Shown here piece after piece: positions 1 to 8,410 of a stretch of DNA of 64,000 nucleotides (its first letter is position 1; each line of letters begins with the position of its first letter). Origin of the DNA: DATCJA01 sp963734635 (GTDB lineage Bacteria > Acidobacteriota > Vicinamibacteria > Vicinamibacterales > UBA2999); contig CAVTIA010000014.1 in the NCBI GenBank assembly GCA_963734635.1, forward strand, positions 310,001 to 374,000, written 5' to 3'. Below the pieces are notes generated by a model. That model had not been told where the DNA came from. It searched no databases and saw nothing but the letters and a program-made list of their open reading frames with translations. Both the position numbers and the translations under genes were made by a program.

Positions 1-46
1 ACCCGTGCCTCGACGTCGACGGGCATGGACGGCAGTATATCTTGCC

Positions 47-102
47 GGGATCGGGGATCGGGGATCGGGGATCGGGGATCCGGGATCGGGGATCCGGGAT
101 CC
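47..102. repeat. Tandem 7-bp repeat, eight units of GGGATCG/GGGATCC
   Basis: Eight perfect-length heptamers lie head to tail; they differ only in the seventh base (five G, three C). The rest of positions 1-306 shows no convincing gene: the short open frames there are low-complexity readings of this repeat. The heptamer period matches other intergenic repeats in the window (6.65 and 48.45 kb). Confidence 0.9.
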
Positions 103-306
103 CTTCGCCGGTCACATCTTGCCAACAGCTTCTGTCGGTCTCCCGCGCTGGCGGAACGCGCATGGTGCGACTCTGTGGCTATAAGCATTTCCTCGTTCAA
201 GTCCCCGACACCACCGGCGACTCGCTTCGAATCGTCGTGACCACCAACTGGGCGGCCTCGATCCCGTTGTCAGGCCAGTAGCGAATCAGAGAAGGTCGCC
301 CAGCCT

Positions 307-741
307 TCACCTCTTCGCGATCGGATTTTCCCACTTCAACCCGTCGAATCGCGCGAAGTCGCGATCGGTCGTACAGAGCGTGGCGCCGTGTTCGATGGCA
401 ATGGCTGCCAATGCTGCGTCCATGACAAGTGGCCCCGATGTCTGGCCATCGCGTGTAAGCGCTCGCAGAATGTCCCAGTGCCGTTCGCCCGGCTCGAGAA
501 TGCCAGCCACCGGTTGTTCGAGCCAGGAGCCGACTGTTGCCTCCGCTTCCGCCATCGTCAGCGGGCGCTCGAACACGCGCGGGTTGGTCGAGATGCGCAT
601 GAACGCCCAAAGCGAGAGCCAGGCGAATCGGAGAAATGACGACCCTGACAGCGCCGCTTCCAGCCACCGCCTGCTTGCCTCGTGCTCTGCGCCGCGCGGG
701 TCGTATGCGTACAGAAGCAGGTTAGCGTCGACGAGAATCAT
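307..741 (-). CDS. vapC: PIN-domain ribonuclease toxin, VapC type
   Basis: This 144-residue protein has the PIN-domain layout: an N-terminal MILVDANLLLYA strand carrying the first acidic residue, a mid-protein Glu region, and a C-terminal TTDRDFARF motif with the last metal-binding aspartates. Length fits the VapC family. Its ATG overlaps the stop codon of the upstream RHH gene by four bases (ATGA), so the two are translationally coupled, as is usual for vapBC pairs. Known members cleave tRNA or rRNA when the antitoxin is lost; the target here cannot be read from sequence. Confidence 0.9.
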   Translation of the reverse strand: MILVDANLLLYAYDPRGAEHEASRRWLEAALSGSSFLRFAWLSLWAFMRISTNPRVFERPLTMAEAEATVGSWLEQPVAGILEPGERHWDILRALTRDGQTSGPLVMDAALAAIAIEHGATLCTTDRDFARFDGLKWENPIAKR

Positions 742-986
742 CGGGCCAGCGGACCTTCGACCTGTTCGATGAGCTCCGCGACGTTGTCGAGGCTCACGCC
801 GGGACGGCGGGCGCCGAGGTCGCGTGCGACGATGCGAAACGGCGACCGTCCGCGGGATTCCGACGGTCGGGCAAGCCCGCGGCGAAGGACGTCGTTGACC
901 ACCTCGCGGAACGCGCGCCCGGACCGGCGCGACAGCGAGCGCAGCTTGGCGGCGACGTCGTCATCAAGCGTAATCGTCGTGCGCAC
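738..986 (-). CDS. vapB: Ribbon-helix-helix antitoxin, VapB type
   Basis: An 82-residue protein beginning MRTTITLDDDVAAKL, the typical beta-strand plus helix of an RHH DNA-binding antitoxin; the Pro/Arg-rich C-terminal half would wrap the toxin. The start is GTG at 986. It precedes and overlaps vapC, the normal antitoxin-first order. The family usually autorepresses its own promoter, so an operator is expected just above position 990, but no clear palindrome was identified. Confidence 0.85.
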   Translation of the reverse strand: MRTTITLDDDVAAKLRSLSRRSGRAFREVVNDVLRRGLARPSESRGRSPFRIVARDLGARRPGVSLDNVAELIEQVEGPLAR

Positions 987-1140
987 ATCTTGATGCTATC
1001 AACGAAGCATCATGATGTCAAATGTCGGGCGTTTGGGCGCTCGTTCTCTTTCGTGGCTCTTGCGGCGGCAGGACGTATATACTCCCCAGATTCGGTCGAT
1101 TTCGTTCCGCAGCACGGCTCAGGCACGAAGGAGAAGGACG

Positions 1141-3273
1141 ATGCCACGCACAGCATTTCGCGGCGCGCTCGTGGTCACCTCGCTCATAGTCGGACTCCTG
1201 TGGTTAACGGTCGGCGTGTCCGGCCAGAATGGGCAGCCGTCCACCGCGAAAGGCGAATGGCCCCACTACAACGCCGATCTGAAGGGCACGCGGTACTCGC
1301 CACTCGATCAGGTCGACGCGTCCAACTTCAACCAGCTCGAGGTCGCGTGGCGGTTCAAGACCGACAACTTCGGCCCGTTCCCGGAGTACAAGCTCGAGGG
1401 AACCCCGCTCATGGTGAACGGCGTGCTCTACACGACCGCCGGCACACGGCGATCGGTGATCGCCCTCGACGCGAAGTCGGGCGAACTGATCTGGTCGCAT
1501 AGCTACCGCGAGGGGAAGCGTGCCGCCAATTCACCGCGCCAGCTGTCGGGCCGCGGCGTCGCGTACTGGACAGACGGCAGAGGCGAGGAGCGCGTTCTCT
1601 ATGTCACGACCGGCTATCGTCTCATTGCGCTGAACGCCAAGACCGGATCAGTGATTCCGTCCTTCGGCACCAGCGGCGTCGTCGATTTGAAGGTCGGCGT
1701 CGTCAAGGGCACGAACGAGCAGATCGATCTTGAGACCGGCGAGATCGGCGTCCACTCCACGCCGACGGTCGTCGGCGACATCGCCATCATTGGTGCGGCG
1801 ATGCGGGAAGGCGCCACCGTGGAGAGCCACAACAATACGAAGGGTGTGGTCCGCGCCTACAACGTGCGCACCGGCCGGCTCGTGTGGCGGTTCGATACGA
1901 TTCCGCGCCCCGGCGAGTTCGGCAACGAGACGTGGGAGAACGGTTCGTGGTCGGCCAACGGCAACGTGGGCGTGTGGAATCAGCCAACAGTGGACGAGGA
2001 GTTGGGCCTGGTGTACCTGCCGGTCGAGACGCCGACTTCCGACTACTACGGCGGGCATCGGCCCGGGAACAACCTGTTCGCCGAGAGCATCGTCGCCGTG
2101 GAGATCAAGACAGGCAAGCGGCGGTGGCACTACCAGCTCGTGCACCATCCGCTTTGGAACTACGACATGCCCGCGCCGCCGATCATCGCCGACGTCGTCG
2201 TCGATGGGAAGCCGCGGAAAGTGGTCGCGCAGCTGACGAAGCAGGCGTGGGTGTACGTGCTGGACCGCGTTACAGGGCAGCCGATCTGGCCGATCGAGGA
2301 GCGGCCCGTGCCGCAGTCGGACGTGCCGGGCGAGAAGACGTCGCCGACGCAGCCGCACGTCACCAAGCCGCCGGCGTACGCGCGCGAGTTCCTGCGGTTG
2401 CCGGACGATTTGATCGACTTCACGCCTGACGTGCGTGCCAAGGCGCAGGAGATCATCAAACGCTATCGCGTGGCGAACACGCCATTCAATCCGCCGATGC
2501 TCGGCGACGTGAAGGACATGCTCGGCGCCATCGTCCCCGCGACCGCGACGAACTGGCCCGGCGGTGGTCTTGATCCCGAGAACGGGATCATCTTTGCGCC
2601 CGCGGGCAACACCTTCGGTGTGCGCACGCTCGTTGCGCCGCCGGCTGGTTATTCCGACATCCGCTACGTCTCCGGCATGGCAGGCCGGCCGTTCGCGGAG
2701 GTCTGGGGACCCGGGGACTGCTGCGCGGCCGATGCCGGCATCGTCAACCGCGAGAACCTGCCGCAGCGGTACGCGCCGCCAGCGGGGAGTCCGCCGCCGG
2801 CGCCGGTTCCTGGACTGAACGTGGACGGGTTGCCGATTTCGAAGCCACCGTACGGGTTGCTCGCCGCCGTCGATTTGAATCGCGGTGAGCTGCTCTGGCA
2901 GACGCCGCACGGCGACACACCCGACAACGTGCGCAACCATCCCGCACTGAAGGGGACGAACATTCCGAAGACCGGTCAGCCAGGAACTTCGGGTGTCGGA
3001 CTCGTCGTTACCAAGACGCTGGTGATCATGGGCGATCCGCAGATCACGACCCCGCCGGGACGGCCACGTGGCGCGATGCTTCGCGCCTACGACAAGAAGA
3101 CGGGGAAGGAAGTCGGCGCCCTTCTGATGCCTGCCATCCAGAGCGGATCGCCAATGACGTACATGCTCGACGGCAAGCAGTACATCATCGTGGCGGTGAG
3201 CGGCGGCAATTATTCGGGCGAGTACCTGGCGTTCGCATTGCCGAATGCCGACCCGAGACGAGAAACGCGATAG
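1141..3273 (+). CDS. PQQ-dependent dehydrogenase (quinoprotein, eight-bladed propeller)
   Basis: A 710-residue exported quinoprotein. The ATG at 1141 follows an AAGGAG ribosome site and starts a signal peptide (hydrophobic core LVVTSLIVGLLWLTVGVSG); an in-frame upstream ATG at 1012 has no such support. Propeller repeats are visible (WPHYNADLKGTRYSPLDQ near the mature N-terminus, then IALDAKSGELIW, AYNVRTGRLVW, AVEIKTGKRRW). Two adjacent cysteines occur at about 527-528. The family oxidises alcohols or sugars in the periplasm with PQQ and passes electrons to cytochrome c, and a cytochrome c gene follows directly. Substrate is unknown; no pqq synthesis genes are in the window. Confidence 0.9.
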   Translation: MPRTAFRGALVVTSLIVGLLWLTVGVSGQNGQPSTAKGEWPHYNADLKGTRYSPLDQVDASNFNQLEVAWRFKTDNFGPFPEYKLEGTPLMVNGVLYTTAGTRRSVIALDAKSGELIWSHSYREGKRAANSPRQLSGRGVAYWTDGRGEERVLYVTTGYRLIALNAKTGSVIPSFGTSGVVDLKVGVVKGTNEQIDLETGEIGVHSTPTVVGDIAIIGAAMREGATVESHNNTKGVVRAYNVRTGRLVWRFDTIPRPGEFGNETWENGSWSANGNVGVWNQPTVDEELGLVYLPVETPTSDYYGGHRPGNNLFAESIVAVEIKTGKRRWHYQLVHHPLWNYDMPAPPIIADVVVDGKPRKVVAQLTKQAWVYVLDRVTGQPIWPIEERPVPQSDVPGEKTSPTQPHVTKPPAYAREFLRLPDDLIDFTPDVRAKAQEIIKRYRVANTPFNPPMLGDVKDMLGAIVPATATNWPGGGLDPENGIIFAPAGNTFGVRTLVAPPAGYSDIRYVSGMAGRPFAEVWGPGDCCAADAGIVNRENLPQRYAPPAGSPPPAPVPGLNVDGLPISKPPYGLLAAVDLNRGELLWQTPHGDTPDNVRNHPALKGTNIPKTGQPGTSGVGLVVTKTLVIMGDPQITTPPGRPRGAMLRAYDKKTGKEVGALLMPAIQSGSPMTYMLDGKQYIIVAVSGGNYSGEYLAFALPNADPRRETR

Positions 3274-3284
3274 AACAGCTCATC

Positions 3285-3414
3285 GGGACACGAAGGCGAA
3301 TGAACCACGAAGCACACGAAGGGCTCGAAGGGAATCCGAGTGGTCCGAAGCGCCGAGTCGATTCAGCGCTTTTCGTGGTCGTGGGCTTCGTAGTTTCGTG
3401 CGTGTTCGTGTCCC
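3285..3414. repeat. Inverted CACGAAG-type repeat element overlapping a gene start
   Basis: Perfect 10-bp terminal inverted repeats GGGACACGAA (3285-3294) and TTCGTGTCCC (3405-3414) enclose arms built from CACGAAG-like units on opposite strands. The element starts 12 bp after the PQQ dehydrogenase stop and contains the start, charged region and hydrophobic segment of the cytochrome c gene. Confidence 0.75.
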
Positions 3415-3776
3415 TGGCACGCGGAGCCTCGGTGTGGGACGGCGTCTACACCGAGGCGCAGGCGAAGCGCGGCGAGAGTCTCTACTACGAGCGCTGCGCC
3501 GCCTGTCACGGGTCGCAACTCGAGGGCGGCGATATGACGCCCACGCTCGTTGGCGGCCTCTTCACCTCCACCTGGAACGATCTGCCGCTTTCCGATCTGT
3601 TCGAGCGGATTCGTATCACCATGCCGCTCAACCAGCCGAGCACGTTGTCACGTCAACAGACCGCTGACGTCACCGCCTTTCTCCTCAAGTCGAACAACTG
3701 GCCCGCTGGGCAGACGGAGCTCCCGCGCGAGCTCGAGCCGTTGAAGGAAATCCAGATACAAGCGCTCAAGCCGTGA
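3300..3776 (+). CDS. Class I cytochrome c, probable electron acceptor of the PQQ dehydrogenase
   Basis: A 158-residue protein with one heme site CAACH at residues 66-70 and a likely Met ligand in ITMPLNQP (about residue 108). The hydrophobic stretch at residues 24-40 would be its signal or anchor. That stretch and the MNHEAHEGLEG start lie in the inverted CACGAAG repeat, so the N-terminus is repeat-derived; a GTG at 3375 is an alternative start. It lies 26 bp after the quinoprotein gene, the normal arrangement for a dedicated partner. Confidence 0.85.
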   Translation: MNHEAHEGLEGNPSGPKRRVDSALFVVVGFVVSCVFVSLARGASVWDGVYTEAQAKRGESLYYERCAACHGSQLEGGDMTPTLVGGLFTSTWNDLPLSDLFERIRITMPLNQPSTLSRQQTADVTAFLLKSNNWPAGQTELPRELEPLKEIQIQALKP

Positions 3777-3788
3777 ATCGTCGTTCCG

Positions 3789-4691
3789 CTATTTCTTCTC
3801 GCCGGTGGCCACCGGCAGGTACACGTCGTTGTTAAAGGTATTGAAGTCCGACGGTACGCAGAAGTACTCCCAGATCTCAGCGCCAGGATTCAGCGCGGCC
3901 TGCAGCGAAGGCAGCGCCCACGACTGTGTGTAGATCTCCGGATCGGTAATCGTGATCTGGACCTCGATCGCGCCGTAGTTCACACGGCGCCACCGCTCGG
4001 CAACTCGCATCTGGTCGCTGTGCGGGAACCCGCCGTCGGGCTGGGTCGCCGAGATCCACGAACGATCGTCGAAGCCCGTTGATTCGACGACGAACGTGTT
4101 TCCGTCCCATCGGCCGACGTTCCAGCCCATCCACCGCAGCTCCGGCGGGTTCTCAGGGAGCTTCCGGCCGTCGGTCCAGATCGTCCGCCAGGTATGGGTC
4201 TGTTCGAAGAACTGGACGACCCGGTCGGGCAGCATGATGAACTCGAAGCCGTAGTTGCTCGTCGCCAGCCGCGGCCAGCCGCGCGGGTCGCAATTCACCT
4301 GCGCACCGCTGCCGATACCCGACGTGTCCTTCGTGTGCAGATACTCGCCCGCCGCGTTCTTCTCGCCGATTGTTGCCTCGAACCGTTCTTTTCCCAGCGG
4401 AGTGTACGCGGGGGGATTCACGAAGAACCGGCCGGCAGCCACGTCCCCGTACCAGACGCCCGACAGATCGCGCGGGTTAAACGCATGGCCCTCGACTTTG
4501 TACCTGGCGTTGGCCTCCCGCCGGTCGGTCTCGTTCTGACAGCGCGGACAGGTTTTCCAGCCATCGGGTGCGGGGACGGACGCGACGACAGGCTTCTCCG
4601 GCGTCCGGCCTGGCTCTTGCGCCGACGCGGCGCCGGAGAACGCGGCTACGGCCGCGAGCGTCATGATGAAGACACGCATTCGGTATCGCAT
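3789..4691 (-). CDS. Secreted protein of the LSGVW/GRW family, function unknown
   Basis: A 300-residue exported protein. The start at 4691 begins a signal peptide (MRYRMRVFIMTLAAVAAFSG...ASAQ) and has AAGGCG upstream; codons above it read as a shadow of the previous gene. Features: a CPRC pair near residue 51, LSGVWYGDV, and NVGRWDGNTFVVESTGFDDRSW towards the C-terminus. The same C-terminal signature occurs in the protein at 8404-9414, so the two are paralogues. It lies 22 bp behind the DUF6152 gene in one operon. I know no established function for the family. Confidence 0.8.
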   Translation of the reverse strand: MRYRMRVFIMTLAAVAAFSGAASAQEPGRTPEKPVVASVPAPDGWKTCPRCQNETDRREANARYKVEGHAFNPRDLSGVWYGDVAAGRFFVNPPAYTPLGKERFEATIGEKNAAGEYLHTKDTSGIGSGAQVNCDPRGWPRLATSNYGFEFIMLPDRVVQFFEQTHTWRTIWTDGRKLPENPPELRWMGWNVGRWDGNTFVVESTGFDDRSWISATQPDGGFPHSDQMRVAERWRRVNYGAIEVQITITDPEIYTQSWALPSLQAALNPGAEIWEYFCVPSDFNTFNNDVYLPVATGEKK

Positions 4692-4713
4692 GGTCGTTTC
4701 GCCTTGTCTGCGG

Positions 4714-5130
4714 TTACTGTTCGAGCAGGTTGCGCCGCTCTGACAGATCGAGCACGACCTTGCCGTCGGGCCGCACGACCTTGATGAGGAGGCCATGTGG
4801 CGTGCCCGCCTTCGCAGGCATGAACGTGGCGGTGATTGCGTCGCCTGCCTTGAAAGTGTCACGGGCCATCCCCTCGCTGATCATCGTGGTCGGTGAAGAC
4901 AGCTCCCCGGTCCACTTCACGAGAGAGCCGCTGCCGTCCTTCACGTCCCAGATGACGAACACATGAGGGTTCCGCCAGATGACGCTCGATACCACGCCGT
5001 TATTGGTGACCAGCTTGCCCGGCGCGGAGTCGTAGCCTGCCCGGCTGTGATGCGCCGACACGACGACGCCGAGGAGAAGGGCCACCGTGATTACCGCGAA
5101 CGCAACTGCCGACGGGCGCGAGGGTCGCAT
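4714..5130 (-). CDS. DUF6152-type small exported protein
   Basis: A 138-residue protein whose ATG at 5130 sits six bases after AGGAGGT. It has a signal peptide, then the AHHSRAGYD stretch that follows cleavage in this family, then a small beta-rich domain (WRNPHVFVIWDVKDG). Its role is unknown; related genes often sit beside LSGVW-type secreted proteins and quinoproteins, as here. It is the first gene of a two-gene minus-strand operon. Confidence 0.8.
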   Translation of the reverse strand: MRPSRPSAVAFAVITVALLLGVVVSAHHSRAGYDSAPGKLVTNNGVVSSVIWRNPHVFVIWDVKDGSGSLVKWTGELSSPTTMISEGMARDTFKAGDAITATFMPAKAGTPHGLLIKVVRPDGKVVLDLSERRNLLEQ

Positions 5131-5207
5131 GCAGCACCTCCTGAACGAATACCGAACGATGCAATCACCCGGGGGGTCGAGAGTCAAGAACAAAAAACCT
5201 TGTAGTG

Positions 5208-6606
5208 TTACGGCCCTAACACGCGGTACAGACGCTCGTCGTATGGCGCGCCGTCCACGGCGAAGCCGTAAAGGCCTTCGCGGAACGTCTTCGCGTGCCC
5301 GCTGCTCACATGTGCTTCGCGGGCGCGCTCGTCGCGCCATCCCTCGAGCACCGTGAAATGGTTTTGCCGGACACCCTGGAGCGCGTCGAACCGCACATTG
5401 CCCGATTCCTTTCGGGACGTGTCAGAGAGCGTGCGGAGCATCTCTCGTACTTTGGGCGCACCCTGGCCGGTCACGTCGATGTGGGTGACAACGAGCACGG
5501 ATCCTGCCGACGTCGGCGCACCGGAACCACCCGCGATGCCGCTGTGCCACCGTTCGTCGTAGGGAGCTACGCGCAGCGGGGTCAGTTTCTCGTGGAACTG
5601 TGTCGTGTGCGGAAGCCCGCGATGGCCCTTCCACGACGCATCGTCGCGCCAGTGTTCGACAATGACGAAGTGCCCGGGGCGGCCGTTCTGCTGAAACACA
5701 TCGGTGCCTGTGTTGCCGTCGTCCCGGCGAGTGGCATCGCGGTACTTCATCAGCAGCGCAACGGCTTCTTTGTCGGAGGCAGGCGCTACTTCAAGATACG
5801 TGACCACGGTCCGGGGTCCCTCGGGCGGGGCTGGTGGTGCGGCTTGCGCAGCCGGACCTGCAGGGGCAGCCGCAGCAGCTGGAGCGCCGCAGCACCGGCC
5901 GGTCCACCGCCTGCACCGCGTCCGCCTCCGGCGCGATTTGGCATTGGCGACTCGCCTAGTCCTGTGTAGGCGGTGTAGAGCGCCTGATAACGGATGCCGT
6001 TCCCGTCTCGATCAACGAATCCCATCGACTGCTGGAACAGCCCCGGCTCCGGATATCCCTCCGGCACAGTGCCCTCGAGGAGGTACAGCCGGTTGTCGTG
6101 CATATGGATTGCGGCGAATGTTCGCGATCTGATCGGCATTGTTGGTGAGCTGGACCAGATTGCCGTCCACGAGGTCGGTCCAGTTCCACATCAGATGCGT
6201 GAGCTTGGCATCGCGCTGAAGGAGCTTGAAGGTCGCGTACATCACCGCGCCGCGGACATCCTGCTTCCAGTAGCCTGGCCCGATCACGCTGCCCGCCTGT
6301 CCGCCTCGGCACGGCTCCGCGCCGGCCGGACATGCGTTGGCCCGCGCAACACCCTGAGCCTCGACGCCGCGGTAGTCGACAGCAGTGATCGAGTAGCGCT
6401 CGCGCCCCCGGCTCGCGCTATATACGCGCGCAGGCAGCGTGTAGCCGGTACTCCGACGCCCAACTCGTCTGCTGGACACTCGGCTGACCTGGAAAGTCCA
6501 CCCGGAAGCCGTCCTCACGATTGATGTACTCGACCCAGTCCTGACCAACCGCGGGCGAGGCGACTGTAGCCACGAAAATTAAAGAAAGGAGTGCGGACGC
6601 GCGCAT
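5208..6606 (-). CDS. Exported protein with two C-terminal ABM domains, broken by three frameshifts
   Basis: Read through three single-base breaks (near 6447, 6110 and 5889) this gives about 466 residues. The start at 6606 follows AGAGGAGG and encodes a signal peptide, then QDWVEYINREDGFRVDFPG. A middle domain contains LTHLMWNWTDLVDGNLVQL. A Gly/Pro/Ala linker leads to two ABM (antibiotic biosynthesis monooxygenase, YgiN-like) repeats: VVTYLEVAPASDKEAV and LVVTHIDVTGQGAPKV, each ending in a PYDER motif. The first two breaks look like one extra base, the third like one missing base. If the linker breaks are real, the ABM part (5208-5807, GTG start) could be a separate 199-residue protein. Confidence 0.6.
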
Positions 6607-6641
6607 GGTGCCTCCTCTTGGACGGGGGAATATTGCCACAG

Positions 6642-6712
6642 TCAGTAGGCAGTGGGCAGTAGGCGTAAGATCTGGCTGGGCACGGCCAACTGCCTACTGC
6701 CTACTGCCTACT
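6642..6712. repeat. Hairpin with heptameric GTAGGCA arms
   Basis: Left arm 6642-6664 is made of GTAGGCA-like units and right arm 6692-6712 of the complementary TGCCTAC units; the arms pair with one mismatch. It lies between divergent genes, just before the ribosome site of the propeller gene at 6729. Confidence 0.8.
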
Positions 6713-6728
6713 ATTTGGGGAGGCTGAC

Positions 6729-8399
6729 ATGCGACGAATGACGTATCTGGCATCGCTGCTCGCGTTTGTGCTGGTCTGCGTCTCTGCGAGACCTGATGCC
6801 GCCGATGCCGTCATTCGAGGGGTCGTGACCGACTCGGCGGGCAAGCCGATCGCCGGCGCGCTCGTCAAGGCGAACGTGGGCCCGAAGAGCACTTCCCGAT
6901 ACACGGCAGCCGACGGACGCTACGAGTTGAGCGTGGCGCCTGGCAAATACGAGCTGGTGGTCGAAGCGTTCGGATTCGGAGCTGAGCGCCGGTCGATTGA
7001 TGCCCCGCCGCGGGATTCGACGAACATCGCCTTGACCCAACGCTGGAGCGTGACGCAGTTCACTGGTGCCGACATCGACCAGCTCATTCCGGACCATCCG
7101 CCTGCACAGATGCTCAAGTCCATGTGCATCAACTGCCACGCGCTCGACGTGATGCTCCGGCGTCGCGGCGCGACGGCCGCGCAGTGGCGCGCGTACGTGG
7201 AGAAGCAGATGCCGGTGCGGATTGGCCGACCCTTCACGGCGAGCGACGCTGAGTGGAGAGTGCTCGGGGCCGAGCTGGAGCGCTGGTTCGGACCGAAGGG
7301 GCAGTACTTCGGACCAAGCGCGGAAGCGCCGCCGGCGTCGCAGGTGTCGCACGCAAGATTGGCTCCGGAGGTTGCGCGTGCCACGTTCTACGAATACACG
7401 CTGCCGAACGCGCGAAGCATGCCTCACAGCCTCACAGTGGATGGCGCAGGGCGCGTGTGGATTTCTGGCTGGGACAGCGCGACGAATGCCGTTCTGAAAT
7501 TCGACCCATCCACCGAGCAGTTCCGCACATATCCGGTTCCAACCGCGAATGCCGTTCCCCATACGCCATGCGTCACGAGGGACGGACGCGTCTGGATGGC
7601 TCTTAACGCGCGCGGCGTTGCGAAAGTGGCGATGATCGATCCAAAGACCGATCAACTTGTCGAGGTGAATTGGCCGGCAAAGATGCCCGGTACTCACAAC
7701 TGCCAGGAGGATCGCGCGGGCAATATCTGGTTCTCGTCGCTTGGCGAAAGCGATGAGGGGTTTTATGTATACGACCCCAGGACGCAACAGTTCCGTAGCT
7801 ACAAGTACCAGTTGCCCGCTGCGTATCCGGCCGGCTCCAAGGCGCTGCTCGATCACGCGGACGGTGATCCCGCGCCAGCCGTGCGCGCAGGATTGTACGA
7901 CGCAAAGGTCGACTCGGCCGGTCGCGGCTGGGGCGTCGCGTATTCGATGGGCATGATCGTGAGCATCGATCCGAAGACGGGCGAGACGAAGAATTACTTC
8001 GCACCAGGCACGCCGCATATTCGCGGGGTGCACGTCGACTCACGCGACAACGTGTGGTTTGGCGCGTTCGACAATCACAAGCTTGGCAAGCTCGACCCGC
8101 GTACCGGGCGGTTCACGTTCTATCAACCACCAACTGAGAAGGCCTCTCCGTACGGGTTTGTCGAAGATCCAAGGACCGGATATCTCTGGTTTGGCGATCT
8201 CAACGGCAACAACATCACACGATTTGATCCGAAGACTGAGACATTCGTCGAGTACCCATTTCCGAGCCGGAACGTGAATCCACGTCTCGGCATCGGCATC
8301 GATCCGAAGGGGCGCATCTGGTTCACTGAGTTCATGAACGGGAGGATCGGCGTCCTGGACCCCGGGGACGCGCCTCGAACGACGACGAGTTCGAAGTAG
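6729..8399 (+). CDS. Exported beta-propeller protein with carboxypeptidase-like domain and one heme motif
   Basis: A 556-residue protein with GGGGAGG upstream of the ATG. Order: signal peptide (1-26); a carboxypeptidase-regulatory-like beta-sandwich (about 28-102, IRGVVTDSAGKPIAGALVKA); a cytochrome-like segment with CINCH at 133-137; then a six- or seven-bladed propeller of the virginiamycin B lyase/SMP-30 type with repeated GRVWI, GNIWF, NVWFG and GRIWF strands. The propeller resembles streptogramin lyases, but the heme motif suggests a redox role. It converges on the next gene with a four-base gap. Confidence 0.8.
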   Translation: MRRMTYLASLLAFVLVCVSARPDAADAVIRGVVTDSAGKPIAGALVKANVGPKSTSRYTAADGRYELSVAPGKYELVVEAFGFGAERRSIDAPPRDSTNIALTQRWSVTQFTGADIDQLIPDHPPAQMLKSMCINCHALDVMLRRRGATAAQWRAYVEKQMPVRIGRPFTASDAEWRVLGAELERWFGPKGQYFGPSAEAPPASQVSHARLAPEVARATFYEYTLPNARSMPHSLTVDGAGRVWISGWDSATNAVLKFDPSTEQFRTYPVPTANAVPHTPCVTRDGRVWMALNARGVAKVAMIDPKTDQLVEVNWPAKMPGTHNCQEDRAGNIWFSSLGESDEGFYVYDPRTQQFRSYKYQLPAAYPAGSKALLDHADGDPAPAVRAGLYDAKVDSAGRGWGVAYSMGMIVSIDPKTGETKNYFAPGTPHIRGVHVDSRDNVWFGAFDNHKLGKLDPRTGRFTFYQPPTEKASPYGFVEDPRTGYLWFGDLNGNNITRFDPKTETFVEYPFPSRNVNPRLGIGIDPKGRIWFTEFMNGRIGVLDPGDAPRTTTSSK

Positions 8400-8410
8400 G
8401 AGCCTACTTC
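8393..8410. terminator. Palindrome containing both convergent stop codons
   Basis: GAAGTAGG-AG-CCTACTTC has eight-base arms. The TAG of the plus-strand gene is at 8397-8399 and the TAG of the minus-strand gene is the complement of 8404-8406, so both stops lie in the arms. It could act as a bidirectional terminator; there is no T-tract. Confidence 0.55.

Noticed and set aside
47..102. CRISPR-like array
   Set aside because: Units are 7 bp and contiguous, with no spacers and no cas genes.
1648..2940. Long open frame (430 codons) on the minus strand inside the PQQ dehydrogenase gene
   Set aside because: Arg/Pro/His-rich composition with no domain, and it lies antisense to a well-supported gene; a by-product of GC-rich codon use.
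6711..8033. Minus-strand open frame of 440 codons under the heme-motif propeller gene
   Set aside because: Same reason: compositional shadow without motifs, and the plus-strand protein has a signal peptide, CxxCH and propeller repeats.
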